Shown piece by piece: positions 6,510 through 12,399 of a DNA stretch of 12,399 nt (within the stretch, counting starts at the first letter, position 1; the number at the start of each line of letters is the position of its first letter). Under the pieces are notes generated by a model that saw nothing but the letters and a program-made list of their open reading frames with translations, searched no databases and had not been told where the DNA came from. The stretch is taken from NCBI GenBank assembly GCA_029784825.1, contig JAFMAU010000056.1:1-12399 (forward strand), read 5' to 3'. Both the position numbers and the translations under genes were made by a program. Origin of the DNA: Nitrososphaerota archaeon. GTDB taxonomy: Archaea; Thermoproteota; Nitrososphaeria; Nitrososphaerales; UBA183.

Positions 6510-7748
6510 CTATCCCGCGGGGAAGATGGTGACCCCGCCAGCCCCTGGGAATACCACGTAGTAGTCTGTCACATAGACCGACCCATCCGCCGCGTCGTAG
6601 GCTAGGCCGGTAGGACTCGGCGCAGCGAGCCGGTCGACCACGCTCGTCCCGGACATCACGGCGACCTGGTCGGCGTCGGACAGGGCCACGTAGACCCCCT
6701 GATTCTGGGGGTCGTAGAGGATCCCTTCAGCGTAGTCCCCGACAGTGAGGTTCCCGGCGACCCGGGTCCCTGATATGGCGACGACGCTCGAGTTAGATAT
6801 CCCAGCCTCACCGAGGGCGACGACGTACATGAACTGGTTCGCGGGGTCGTAGGCCAGCCGCCAGGGGTTGTAGCCCACAGGGATGGTCGCCACCACCGTC
6901 TCGTTCGAGACGACGGTCACCTCGCTGGAGAGGAAGTACACGAAGCGGTTCGCCGGGTCGTAGGCTCCGAACAGCGTGCCGTAGGACCCCCCGAACTGAC
7001 CGACGACAATCGTCCCGGAGATCACGGAGAAGTTTGCGGAGCCGGCGTCCCCGACATAGACACGCCCGTTGGACGGGTTGTAGACTAGGGCGAACGGAGC
7101 GCTCCCTACGGTGATGTTGGCGATGACCGCGGTCCCTGAGATGACCGAGACGGTGTTCCCGTTCCCGTCGACGGTGGTATACACCGAGGGGAGGGCGTGG
7201 ACGTTGGTGTCCGCGACGTAGATGTAGCCGTTCTCCGGGTCGAACAGGAGGGTCTCTGGCATCTGGGGGCGCAACGATATGTTAGCGACGAGGGAGGTCC
7301 CTGATATGACGGCGACGCTGTCGGTATACGCGCTTGCGACGTACGCATAACCGTTCGAAGTGTCCACGGCGATAGACGAAGGGGACTCGTAGTCTCCGGC
7401 GCCGACGGGGATGGTGGAGACCGCCCTCCCACCCGAAAGGACCGAGACAGACGCCTCGCCGTAGATGTTGGTGTTGACCACGTAGACGTCGTTGTTCACG
7501 CTGTCATAGGCCACCCAGCTGGAGCCGTTCCCCAGCACCACCTGGCCGGCAGGACCCGCCGCGGAGCTCGTGGTGACCAGAGAGGTGCTGGCCGATGTGG
7601 CGCCTGTGGTGGTCCCGGCGCCGGCTGACTGTTTGGCTGCGTAGTAGCTCGCCGTGGTGGTCACGGTCACCATGGTCACCACTATGACTATGATCATGGA
7701 GGCAGCCCCCGCCCCGATGGCGGGGTGGGAGCCCCCGCTCATCATCAT
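6510..7748 (-). CDS. Membrane-anchored YVTN/YncE-type beta-propeller protein
   Basis: This encodes 412 residues. Residues 16-37 (SMIIVIVVTMVTVTTTASYY) are a single N-terminal hydrophobic segment acting as signal anchor, followed by an Ala/Gly/Ser/Thr-rich linker to about 66. The rest is eight tandem repeats, each with a core like YDPxNxxVYV at about 81, 128, 169, 223, 263, 300, 345 and 384, and mostly followed by a VAVISGTxVVxNITVG-type strand. These are YVTN-family propeller blades (YncE-like), usually extracellular proteins for binding rather than catalysis; the ligand is unknown. Three consecutive ATG codons (7748, 7745, 7742) make the exact start uncertain by two residues. No TATA box is seen in the 52 bases upstream, so it is probably co-transcribed with the genes at 8540-7801. 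Confidence 0.85.
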   Translation of the reverse strand: MMMSGGSHPAIGAGAASMIIVIVVTMVTVTTTASYYAAKQSAGAGTTTGATSASTSLVTTSSAAGPAGQVVLGNGSSWVAYDSVNNDVYVVNTNIYGEASVSVLSGGRAVSTIPVGAGDYESPSSIAVDTSNGYAYVASAYTDSVAVISGTSLVANISLRPQMPETLLFDPENGYIYVADTNVHALPSVYTTVDGNGNTVSVISGTAVIANITVGSAPFALVYNPSNGRVYVGDAGSANFSVISGTIVVGQFGGSYGTLFGAYDPANRFVYFLSSEVTVVSNETVVATIPVGYNPWRLAYDPANQFMYVVALGEAGISNSSVVAISGTRVAGNLTVGDYAEGILYDPQNQGVYVALSDADQVAVMSGTSVVDRLAAPSPTGLAYDAADGSVYVTDYYVVFPGAGGVTIFPAG

Positions 7749-7800
7749 GGACGTCCGTCCGCGCGCTGAACCGGAGGTCGCGGGTTCATGTGCCTGAGCG

Positions 7801-8061
7801 TCATTCGGCCTTCGCCGTAGGCTGGTCCCCCTCCTTGGCGCGCTTCCGAGTCAGCAAGGGGAGCCTGCCGAGATGGCGCGCGAAGAGCAGCGCCCAGAAT
7901 AGCACAAGCGCCAGGGCAGACATGAGGAGGGGGAGGACGTAGATCTCGAAGAGTTCGACAGACATGGTCCCCGTCACAGCCACCGTTCCGAGGAGCATCA
8001 GCACCCCCGCGACCAGGGTCGCCAGTATGGAGAGGAGGACCGTCTCGTGCTCTTCAGCCAT
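7801..8061 (-). CDS. Small two-helix membrane protein, unknown function
   Basis: This encodes 86 residues starting MAEEHETVLL at ATG 8061. Two hydrophobic helices span about 8-31 and 36-61, followed by a basic tail (RHLGR, TRKRAK) that should sit in the cytoplasm, which would also put the N-terminus inside. The open frame extends further upstream to 8448, but that part is Arg/Gly/Gln-rich and antisense-like in composition; it overlaps the SRPBCC gene in another frame, so the internal ATG is chosen. The start lies 23 bases after the SRPBCC stop and the stop lies 52 bases before the propeller start, which fits an operon. I do not recognise the family. Confidence 0.65.
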   Translation of the reverse strand: MAEEHETVLLSILATLVAGVLMLLGTVAVTGTMSVELFEIYVLPLLMSALALVLFWALLFARHLGRLPLLTRKRAKEGDQPTAKAE

Positions 8062-8084
8062 GGTCGAGCGCTTCCTGCCTTGGC

Positions 8085-8540
8085 CTAATGGTGCTGGGGC
8101 GCGTCCCCCAGGCTTTCGATGTAATGGGCGAGGGACTTCACTTCGTCCCTGGCCAGCGACTCGAGCCGGTGCTTTTCGAAGGGGGTGATGATGGTCGCGA
8201 CCACGCCGTTGAGCGCCGCGTCCGCCCTGTAGGTCAGCTTCGTCCCCTCGGGTGCCGGCTCCAGGGTGACCACGGCATCCCGGACGAACTCCTTGGGGTT
8301 CCCCTTGAGCTCCACCCTGTCCGGAGGGGTCGCAATGGCCGTGCTGGGCCCCTTTTCCCTCGCCCCGAAGATGTGGGTCTCGACCTCCAGCTCGGCCTGG
8401 TTCCCGGTCCTGCTCATCACCTTCACAGAGGTGTAGAACTTCGACCATCGAGGGGCCGCCTCATAGTCGGTGACCGCGGAGAAGACCTTGTCCATCGGAG
8501 CCTTCACCACCTGTTCAGCCTCGACGTGAATCTCGTGCAT
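8085..8540 (-). CDS. SRPBCC (START-like / polyketide cyclase-like) family protein
   Basis: This encodes 151 residues. The N-terminus (HVEAEQVVKAPMDKVFSAVTDYEAAPRW) is the classic SRPBCC start: a beta strand, then AP-x(3)-VF and a short helix with DYEAAPRWSKF. Middle strands follow (AELEVETHIFGA, RDAVVTLEPAPEGTKLTYRADA), and a long C-terminal helix spans about 122-144 (EKHRLESLARDEVKSLAHYIES). The fold makes a deep hydrophobic pocket for lipids or other small hydrophobic ligands; the ligand and any catalytic role cannot be told. No signal peptide is present, so it is cytosolic. It is the first gene of the minus-strand set, with its own TATA-like box 28 bases before ATG 8540, so the transcript is probably leaderless. 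Confidence 0.85.
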   Translation of the reverse strand: MHEIHVEAEQVVKAPMDKVFSAVTDYEAAPRWSKFYTSVKVMSRTGNQAELEVETHIFGAREKGPSTAIATPPDRVELKGNPKEFVRDAVVTLEPAPEGTKLTYRADAALNGVVATIITPFEKHRLESLARDEVKSLAHYIESLGDAPQHH

Positions 8541-8562
8541 CGCCTTCTACTTCACGGGGGGG

Positions 8563-8574
8563 CTTAGATTAAGG
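8563..8574 (-). promoter_or_regulatory. TATA-like box of the SRPBCC-led gene set
   Basis: The minus strand reads CCTTAATCTAAG, centred about 28 bases upstream of ATG 8540. It is the only convincing promoter between 8540 and 6433, supporting one transcription unit for the SRPBCC, small membrane and propeller genes and perhaps the dehydrogenase. Confidence 0.45.
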
Positions 8575-9064
8575 TTGGTCTGTGGCACGTCGCTCGCGTC
8601 CCGACACGGGCAACTTTCCGTCGCCTAGTGCCAGACGGCGCCTTGGCACCCGAACGAGCCGGTCTGCGATGGCAGATGCGAATAGGCGTCAGCCGTAGTC
8701 ATGCGCTCTTGGAGGCTGGCCGATGACGTGAACCTGGAGCCATCACCCCGGTCAGCGGTGGTCAGGCGAAACTCGGTCTGTTCCCGTGTAGAATCCGCGT
8801 CTTACGTTCGAAGACATGAACCTCATCTGCGCCTACGCCACGCCATCCGGAAGAACAACAGGGCAAAGACGTCGGCCACGGCGACCATGGGTGGGGATAT
8901 CTGACCTGCCAAGCCTCCGACCACGACGGGAAGGATCGAGCCCCCAAGGGGAAGGCTATGAGCTGCCTCTCGTTGCTTCCATTCCCCGTCGTCCGGCGCC
9001 TGAGGTCCGTGCCAACCCTCCGCGTGGGAGAACGAAGTCAGGAGGAGGGCACGGCGTCGCCGCA
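8575..9064. other. Intergenic stretch between divergent genes
   Basis: This lies between the minus-strand SRPBCC promoter and the plus-strand ATPase promoter. Small open frames occur on both strands. The only one with any protein-like feature is on the minus strand, ending at 8823 with a hydrophobic stretch (VVVGGLAGQISPP then VADVFALLFF) and an RRRR tail. Its only upstream start is a TTG at 9065 inside the inverted repeat, and it has no promoter at suitable spacing, so I do not call it a gene; it may be the remnant of a membrane-protein tail. No RNA gene is seen. Confidence 0.4.
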
Positions 9065-9090
9065 AGTTATGACATCAGAATGTCATAACT
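9065..9090. promoter_or_regulatory. Perfect 11-base inverted repeat, candidate operator of the ATPase gene
   Basis: AGTTATGACAT (9065-9075), spacer CAGA, then ATGTCATAACT (9080-9090): all 11 positions are complementary. It ends one base before the TATA-like box of the ATPase gene, where archaeal BRE sits, so a dimer bound here should block or guide TFB/TBP. No DNA-binding regulator gene is adjacent. Alternative readings are a small RNA hairpin or the target of a mobile element. Confidence 0.6.
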
Positions 9091-9091
9091 C

Positions 9092-9099
9092 TTAAGTAT
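9092..9099 (+). promoter_or_regulatory. TATA box of the ATPase gene
   Basis: TTAAGTAT is centred about 27 bases upstream of ATG 9123, so the transcript should be leaderless. This spacing favours ATG 9123 over the out-of-frame ATG at 9118, and I see no ribosome binding site. Confidence 0.5.
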
Positions 9100-9122
9100 C
9101 TATAGCATCAAGTTGCCATGCA

Positions 9123-10403
9123 ATGGAGTCCCAGGAACTCGCCAGGTTCAACCCATGGTGGACCACGGGCAAGGTGAGGGAAGCGCTGCTCGAGCGATTC
9201 AAGAGGAAAGCATACTACTCGGCTGAGCGAGAGCTCGACAGGCGACAGGCGACCCTCATCTGGGGGATGAGGAGGATGGGAAAGACGGTCCTGACGTACC
9301 AGCTGATCGACAAGCTCCTCAGGGAGGGTACTAGCCCCAGGAACATCCTCTATTTTTCGTTCGACGAGGTCTCGTCCACCATCGATACAGTCCTTGAGGC
9401 ATATCAGAGAGAGGTGCTGAACAAAACGTTCGAGTCCTCCACGCGTCGCATCTATGTGTTCTTTGACGAGGTCCAGAAGGCAGATGACTGGGAGAACAAG
9501 GTCAAGCTGCATTACGACCTGTACCCCAACGTGAAGTTCGTCCTGACAGGTTCTGCGTCGGTCCCGCTCCGCAGGGGGTCGAGGGAGAGCATGGCTGGCA
9601 GGATGTTTTCTCTCCTGGTCGAACCGCTTTCGTTCGAGGAGTTCCTCGAGATTTCAGGGATGGACGTGGAGGCCATCAGGGGAGACCCGAGGCTCTGGGA
9701 CAGGACTCTCGCCCCGCTGTTCCACAGGTACCTCAAGTACGGTTCCTTCCCTGAGCTTGTCAGTGAGGAAGATGAAGAGCGCGCGAGGAACTACATTCGG
9801 GAGGGCATCGTCGAGAGGGTGATCTACAGGGACCTGCCGTCTGAGTTCGGGCTCCGGGATGTCGAGCTCCTGAAAGCGCTCTTCTATATCGTGGCTGCGA
9901 ACCCTGGCGCGATCATGAACTATAGGAAGATCTCGAAGGACCTCGGGAGAGATCAACGGACCGTCGCCGACTACTTCGAGTATCTGGAATATGGCCTGCT
10001 GACGCGGTTCGTCTACAACTATCGAGGGAGCCCCGTGGCGAGCTCGAGGAAAGCGAAGAAGGTCTATCTCGGGACGCCGAGCCTGGCGCTGGCCGCCGAC
10101 CGGGCGAGAAACGCGAAGCTCCTTGAAAACTTCGTGCTCATGAAGACCGGGGCGAAGTTCTTCTACAGAAACGGCTTCGAGGTAGACTTTGTCCTTCCAG
10201 AGGGGGAGGGCTTCACGGCCATCGAGGTGAAGGAAAGGGGGGTGACACGAAGCAATTCCTGGCCTTCGACAGGAAGTTCGTCGGGAGGGTCAAGCGGAAG
10301 TTGCTCGTCACCATGGAGCGGGGAACGGCCGAAGGAGCCGAGACGGTCCCAGCCTGGGAGTTCGCGCTGCTCTGACGCAAGTCTGTCAAGATGCCTCGAT
10401 TGA
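9123..10403 (+). CDS. AAA_14/DUF4143-type P-loop ATPase, frameshifted near its C-terminus
   Basis: As written this encodes 426 residues. Walker A is GMRRMGKT (48-55), Walker B is IYVFFDE (110-116) and LTGSAS at 141-146 is the sensor-1 strand. SMAGRMFSLLVEPLSFEEFL (156-175) and KYGSFPE (205-211) are hallmarks of AAA_14/DUF4143 ATPases. A winged-helix-like part follows (YRKISKDLGRDQRTVADYFEYLE, 267-289), then a PD-(D/E)xK-like core EVDFVL (353-358) with AIEVK (366-370). The family's cellular job is not settled. After Glu371-Arg372-Gly373 the frame turns to Ser/Arg-rich sequence. One extra G in the run at 10237-10242 would restore DTKQFLAFDRKF ... VPAWEFALL with a TGA at 10373-10375, giving 417 residues. 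This is a real mutation, a sequencing error in a G run, or less likely a programmed -1 shift. The inverted repeat at 9065-9090 suggests control at the promoter. Confidence 0.87.
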   Translation: MESQELARFNPWWTTGKVREALLERFKRKAYYSAERELDRRQATLIWGMRRMGKTVLTYQLIDKLLREGTSPRNILYFSFDEVSSTIDTVLEAYQREVLNKTFESSTRRIYVFFDEVQKADDWENKVKLHYDLYPNVKFVLTGSASVPLRRGSRESMAGRMFSLLVEPLSFEEFLEISGMDVEAIRGDPRLWDRTLAPLFHRYLKYGSFPELVSEEDEERARNYIREGIVERVIYRDLPSEFGLRDVELLKALFYIVAANPGAIMNYRKISKDLGRDQRTVADYFEYLEYGLLTRFVYNYRGSPVASSRKAKKVYLGTPSLALAADRARNAKLLENFVLMKTGAKFFYRNGFEVDFVLPEGEGFTAIEVKERGVTRSNSWPSTGSSSGGSSGSCSSPWSGERPKEPRRSQPGSSRCSDASLSRCLD

Positions 10404-10527
10404 GAGACGCAGGACTCCTAGCAAGGTTGGTCGGCTGTTGATCGCCGATGAAGCGGGAGCGCGGGCCAGCGTTGGCTGAGCCCAACCAAAGGGGTCTCGG
10501 CGCTAGCTCGGCAGCTGCCACAGGACT

Positions 10528-11101
10528 TTTCCTGCGCCCGTGATCTTTGAAAAGGAAGAGAATCAAGACGATGACCCCTACCACGCCGATATTCCAGCAG
10601 CAGTGGCATTCCGACGAGCCCGAAGACATGAGATGGCTGGGTGCGTCGCAGGCGACAGCAGGGGACCGGCGACCGAAAGCCCTGGCCCATTGGAAGTGCG
10701 CCCTGCAACCGGGTTGTGGCTATGCGTCGGAGTACCGCAGGTGGCACCGCCCATGGCGTCTGCGAAGCCAGCGAGAACGCTCTCCGGTATCGGAAATCGT
10801 CATGGTTCAACTGGGAGGGGAGGCGCACGGGCTCGCGCCAGCTCCGGCTCATGGGGTCAGATGGCGCTGCCCTTGACGCAGATGAAAGAGCCACGGCTGT
10901 TCGTGTTCGTCCAAGCTACGTACGAGCTGCAGGGGAGAGGCCACCACAGACGGAGTACGGCACGGCCGCAAGCCACCGAGTGTCCAGGCTAGGATTGGCA
11001 GGGCTGGTCTCGGTAGGAGAAGCGCCATCGCCATGACCGTCAAGAAAAGCGAGCACGAGAAACAAAGGCGGAAGGAACCGTCGGCTTACGCCACCTCTCA
11101 T
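10528..11101 (-). pseudogene. Possible decayed secreted protein gene
   Basis: No intact gene is found in 10404-11279, but the minus strand holds pieces in protein-like order. ATG 11101 begins MRGGVSRRFLPPLFLVLAFL, a signal-peptide-like start, and the frame stops at 10916-10918. A second frame carries VAWTNTNSRGSFICVKGSAI and stops at 10857-10859. A third, from 10629, has a hydrophobic helix (NIGVVGVIVLILFLF) followed by KDHGRRK, like the membrane tail of the surface proteins in this window. A signal peptide, broken body and C-terminal anchor suggest a surface-protein gene disrupted by several frameshifts. No homology can be shown by eye and no promoter is seen; the pieces could be chance. Confidence 0.25.
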
Positions 11102-11249
11102 GCTCGGGGGCCCAGCCATGAGGATTTCAGGGGACTCTGCCTTCGATGCGAGCTCACCTGTTCCCAACGAAAATCCGAGACCGGCCGATTGCTTCGACCT
11201 CTCCGGCGCCCCCAAGACTCGGTTCCCGACACCGAGAGAAACAGGGGGA

Positions 11250-11268
11250 TGGGCTTCGAAGAAGCCCA
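11250..11268 (-). terminator. Hairpin just past the 3' end of the VPEFS-tailed gene
   Basis: TGGGCTTC, loop GAA, GAAGCCCA on the plus strand forms a perfect 8-base stem. It starts 11 bases past the TAA at 11280-11282 in the direction of transcription and is followed on the minus strand by TCCCCCTGTTTCTC. It may terminate transcription or protect the 3' end. The T content after the stem is low, so it is not a strong bacterial-type terminator. Confidence 0.35.
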
Positions 11269-11279
11269 CCGTTGGATGC

Positions 11280-12023
11280 TTATGAGTGGACTTGGGGTTT
11301 GGAGAATGTCTTTGACCTGCGCAGCAGTGCGAGACCTAGTAGCGAGATGGAAGCCACGAGGGCGATCGGGACGCTGAACTCCGGTACCCCTGCCGGCGTC
11401 TGGTTGGTGACGATGTCGCCGAAGCTCGTAACTGACGAGTTGCACCAGGTCTGCGTGCCGGTGGCGCCCGAGTAGGTGTACGCCCAGCCCCATGGAGAGG
11501 GGTTGTAGGCGCTTGTGGTCGAGAAGAAGTGGCTAACCCAGCTTGCTGAAGTGGGATTGCCTGACTGATGGGCGTACGTCTGCAGGAGGATGTCACTGCT
11601 GCTGCCGCCGAGGTTGAACGTGCCAAGGCTCCCCGAAGTCTGATAGGTTGCTAGAAGGGTCCCTGTGAAGGTCCAGATGTATCCTCCGTTCATGGGGCCG
11701 CTTCCGCCGAACGGTTCGTTCACCCCGTTCTGGGGGCTCAGCGCGCCTGCGAACGTCTCCCAAGTCCCTGAATAGGTGACCAGGGCGTAGAAGTTCCCAG
11801 GACTCGTTTGCCAGAGATCGATCGTCTTGGTGTAGCTGTCGAGCGCCCAGTAGCCGACGAACCCGGTGTCTTCGTCGTTCGTCACGGTCATGGTGACGGT
11901 CGCCAGGTGGGTCGAGCCTGTCGGGGGACTGCCGCTCGTCACGATGCTGCACTCCGCGACTAGGGCGTTTGCTCGCTGCGGGATGGCATATGGAGTGAGA
12001 AAGACCATCGAAAGGAGGGCCAT
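11280..12023 (-). CDS. Secreted surface protein with VPEFS C-terminal tail
   Basis: From ATG 12023 this encodes 247 residues. The hydrophobic N-terminus (MALLSMVFLTPYAIPQRANA) is a signal peptide lacking the usual basic start. Reading upstream in frame gives KKIAAISI directly before it, behind an ACG at 12050, so the true start may be ACG 12050 (256 residues). The mature domain (about 25-205) has motifs DEDTGFVGYWALDSY (51-65), GTWETFAGALSPQNG (87-100) and GGYIWTFTGT (113-122). I recall this kind of domain from archaeal and bacterial secreted proteins but cannot name it. C25 and C194 may form a disulfide. The tail is AGVPEFS (211-217), a hydrophobic helix (PIALVASISLLGLALL) and RRSK, resembling PEF-CTERM. 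Its tail differs from the other two in sequence but not in layout. Confidence 0.8.
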   Translation of the reverse strand: MALLSMVFLTPYAIPQRANALVAECSIVTSGSPPTGSTHLATVTMTVTNDEDTGFVGYWALDSYTKTIDLWQTSPGNFYALVTYSGTWETFAGALSPQNGVNEPFGGSGPMNGGYIWTFTGTLLATYQTSGSLGTFNLGGSSSDILLQTYAHQSGNPTSASWVSHFFSTTSAYNPSPWGWAYTYSGATGTQTWCNSSVTSFGDIVTNQTPAGVPEFSVPIALVASISLLGLALLRRSKTFSKPQVHS

Positions 12024-12085
12024 GATGGAGATTGCTGCTATTTTCTTCGTATTCGTTTGACCTCGCGCGCGTGAAAGGTCTGGCC

Positions 12086-12093
12086 GTATATAC
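12086..12093 (-). promoter_or_regulatory. TATA box of the VPEFS-tailed protein gene
   Basis: The self-complementary GTATATAC is centred about 39 bases upstream of the ACG at 12050 and 66 bases upstream of ATG 12023. The PA14 gene shows nearly the same TATA-to-start distance (41) as the ACG position, while ATG 12023 would leave a leader of about 40 bases. Confidence 0.5.
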
Positions 12094-12099
12094 CGCGTG

Positions 12100-12127
12100 T
12101 GAAGATTAGATTCAACCGGATGAACCG
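12100..12127 (-). promoter_or_regulatory. Upstream element shared with the gene at 1516-2142 (copy 2)
   Basis: This matches 2182-2209 at 21 of 28 bases by hand alignment, in the same orientation, and also lies directly upstream of a TATA box. The plus-strand core is GATTCAACCGGATGAA. The conserved position before two surface-protein genes suggests a common regulator. Confidence 0.4.
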
Positions 12128-12399
12128 CGAAACAATCACATGGTGAACGCTACTACCAGAACATCTCGTCTCAAGGTCTACCTAATCCTTTAGGGAGCAT
12201 CGGAAGTCTCATTGGCCATAGCTCGAAGGATGCCGACCACGTGTTCAACAGGGCCGCCGCCCTCACGGTCGTGGCCGTCTTGCCGGCCGCCGAGACTCGT
12301 GGCTCCCTAAGGAACCGCAGAGGTCAGACGCCTGACTCTGCGAGGACTGAACGCTTTCAATGCGTCCGAACCGGGCAACCGGCGCGTCGTCCACAAAAG
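12128..12399. other. Right-edge stretch without a supportable gene
   Basis: No frame here has both a start codon and a recognisable product. One plus-strand frame stays open to the edge but has no ATG and low-complexity Arg/Ala content. A 9-base sequence (TTAGGGAGC, 12190-12198) recurs inverted at 12302-12310; it is too short to call a mobile-element end. A gene beginning beyond the edge cannot be excluded. Confidence 0.35.

Noticed and set aside
8062..8448. N-terminal extension of the two-helix membrane protein
   Set aside because: It overlaps the SRPBCC gene in another frame and has low-complexity Gly/Arg/Gln composition; the ATG at 8061 directly begins a sensible membrane protein.
9118..9120. 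Alternative ATG for the ATPase
   Set aside because: It is out of frame with the P-loop ATPase; ATG 9123 is in frame and at good TATA spacing.
10418..10894. 158-residue minus-strand open frame
   Set aside because: The Arg/Pro/Ser-rich composition lacks any domain and it crosses two other frames with better secreted-protein features.
12190..12310. 9-base inverted repeats TTAGGGAGC / GCTCCCTAA about 100 bases apart
   Set aside because: They are too short, with no transposase and no visible target duplication; likely chance.
1..12399. CRISPR arrays, tRNA and rRNA genes
   Set aside because: No regularly spaced direct repeats, no T-loop-like motif in a cloverleaf context and no rRNA-like sequence were seen on reading both strands; a covariance-model scan was not possible.

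Overview
The window looks like chromosomal DNA of an uncultured, moderately GC-rich archaeon. Three things point to Archaea. First, most genes have a TATA-like box 27-29 bases upstream of the start codon, so their transcripts should be leaderless or nearly so. Second, three secreted proteins end in a VPEF/VPQF-type motif, a membrane helix and a short basic tail, resembling archaeal PEF-CTERM surface-sorting signals. Third, the nucleotide-sugar dehydrogenase carries a large intein. I cannot place the organism more finely from sequence alone.

Layout, left to right. A secreted protein with a Thr/Ser-rich stalk runs off the left edge (1-932, minus). After a gene-poor stretch come two minus-strand surface proteins with closely related C-terminal tails (1516-2142, small and Cys/His-bearing; 2405-3193, with a PA14 domain). 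Next is a minus-strand gene set read from 8540 down to 3587: an SRPBCC-fold protein, a two-helix membrane protein, a membrane-anchored beta-propeller of eight YVTN-type repeats, and a UDP-sugar 6-dehydrogenase whose catalytic cysteine is the residue directly after a 483-residue LAGLIDADG intein. On the plus strand, 9123-10403 encodes an AAA_14/DUF4143 ATPase that is frameshifted near its end. Its promoter abuts a perfect 11-base inverted repeat (9065-9090). The stretch 10404-11279 holds no intact gene but has pieces that look like a decayed secreted protein. A third VPEF-tailed surface protein (11280-12023, minus) follows, and 12128-12399 holds nothing I can support.

How it fits together: this is largely a cell-envelope region. 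The dehydrogenase would supply UDP-uronic acids for surface glycans or protein glycosylation, and the stalked and tailed proteins are plausible glycosylated surface clients. That link is inferred from gene content only. No archaeosortase, glycosyltransferase, tRNA, rRNA, CRISPR array or insertion sequence was recognised. The points most worth checking are the intein placed exactly at the catalytic cysteine, the operator-like palindrome and frameshift of the ATPase gene, a shared upstream element before the tailed surface-protein genes, and a possible ACG start at 12050.
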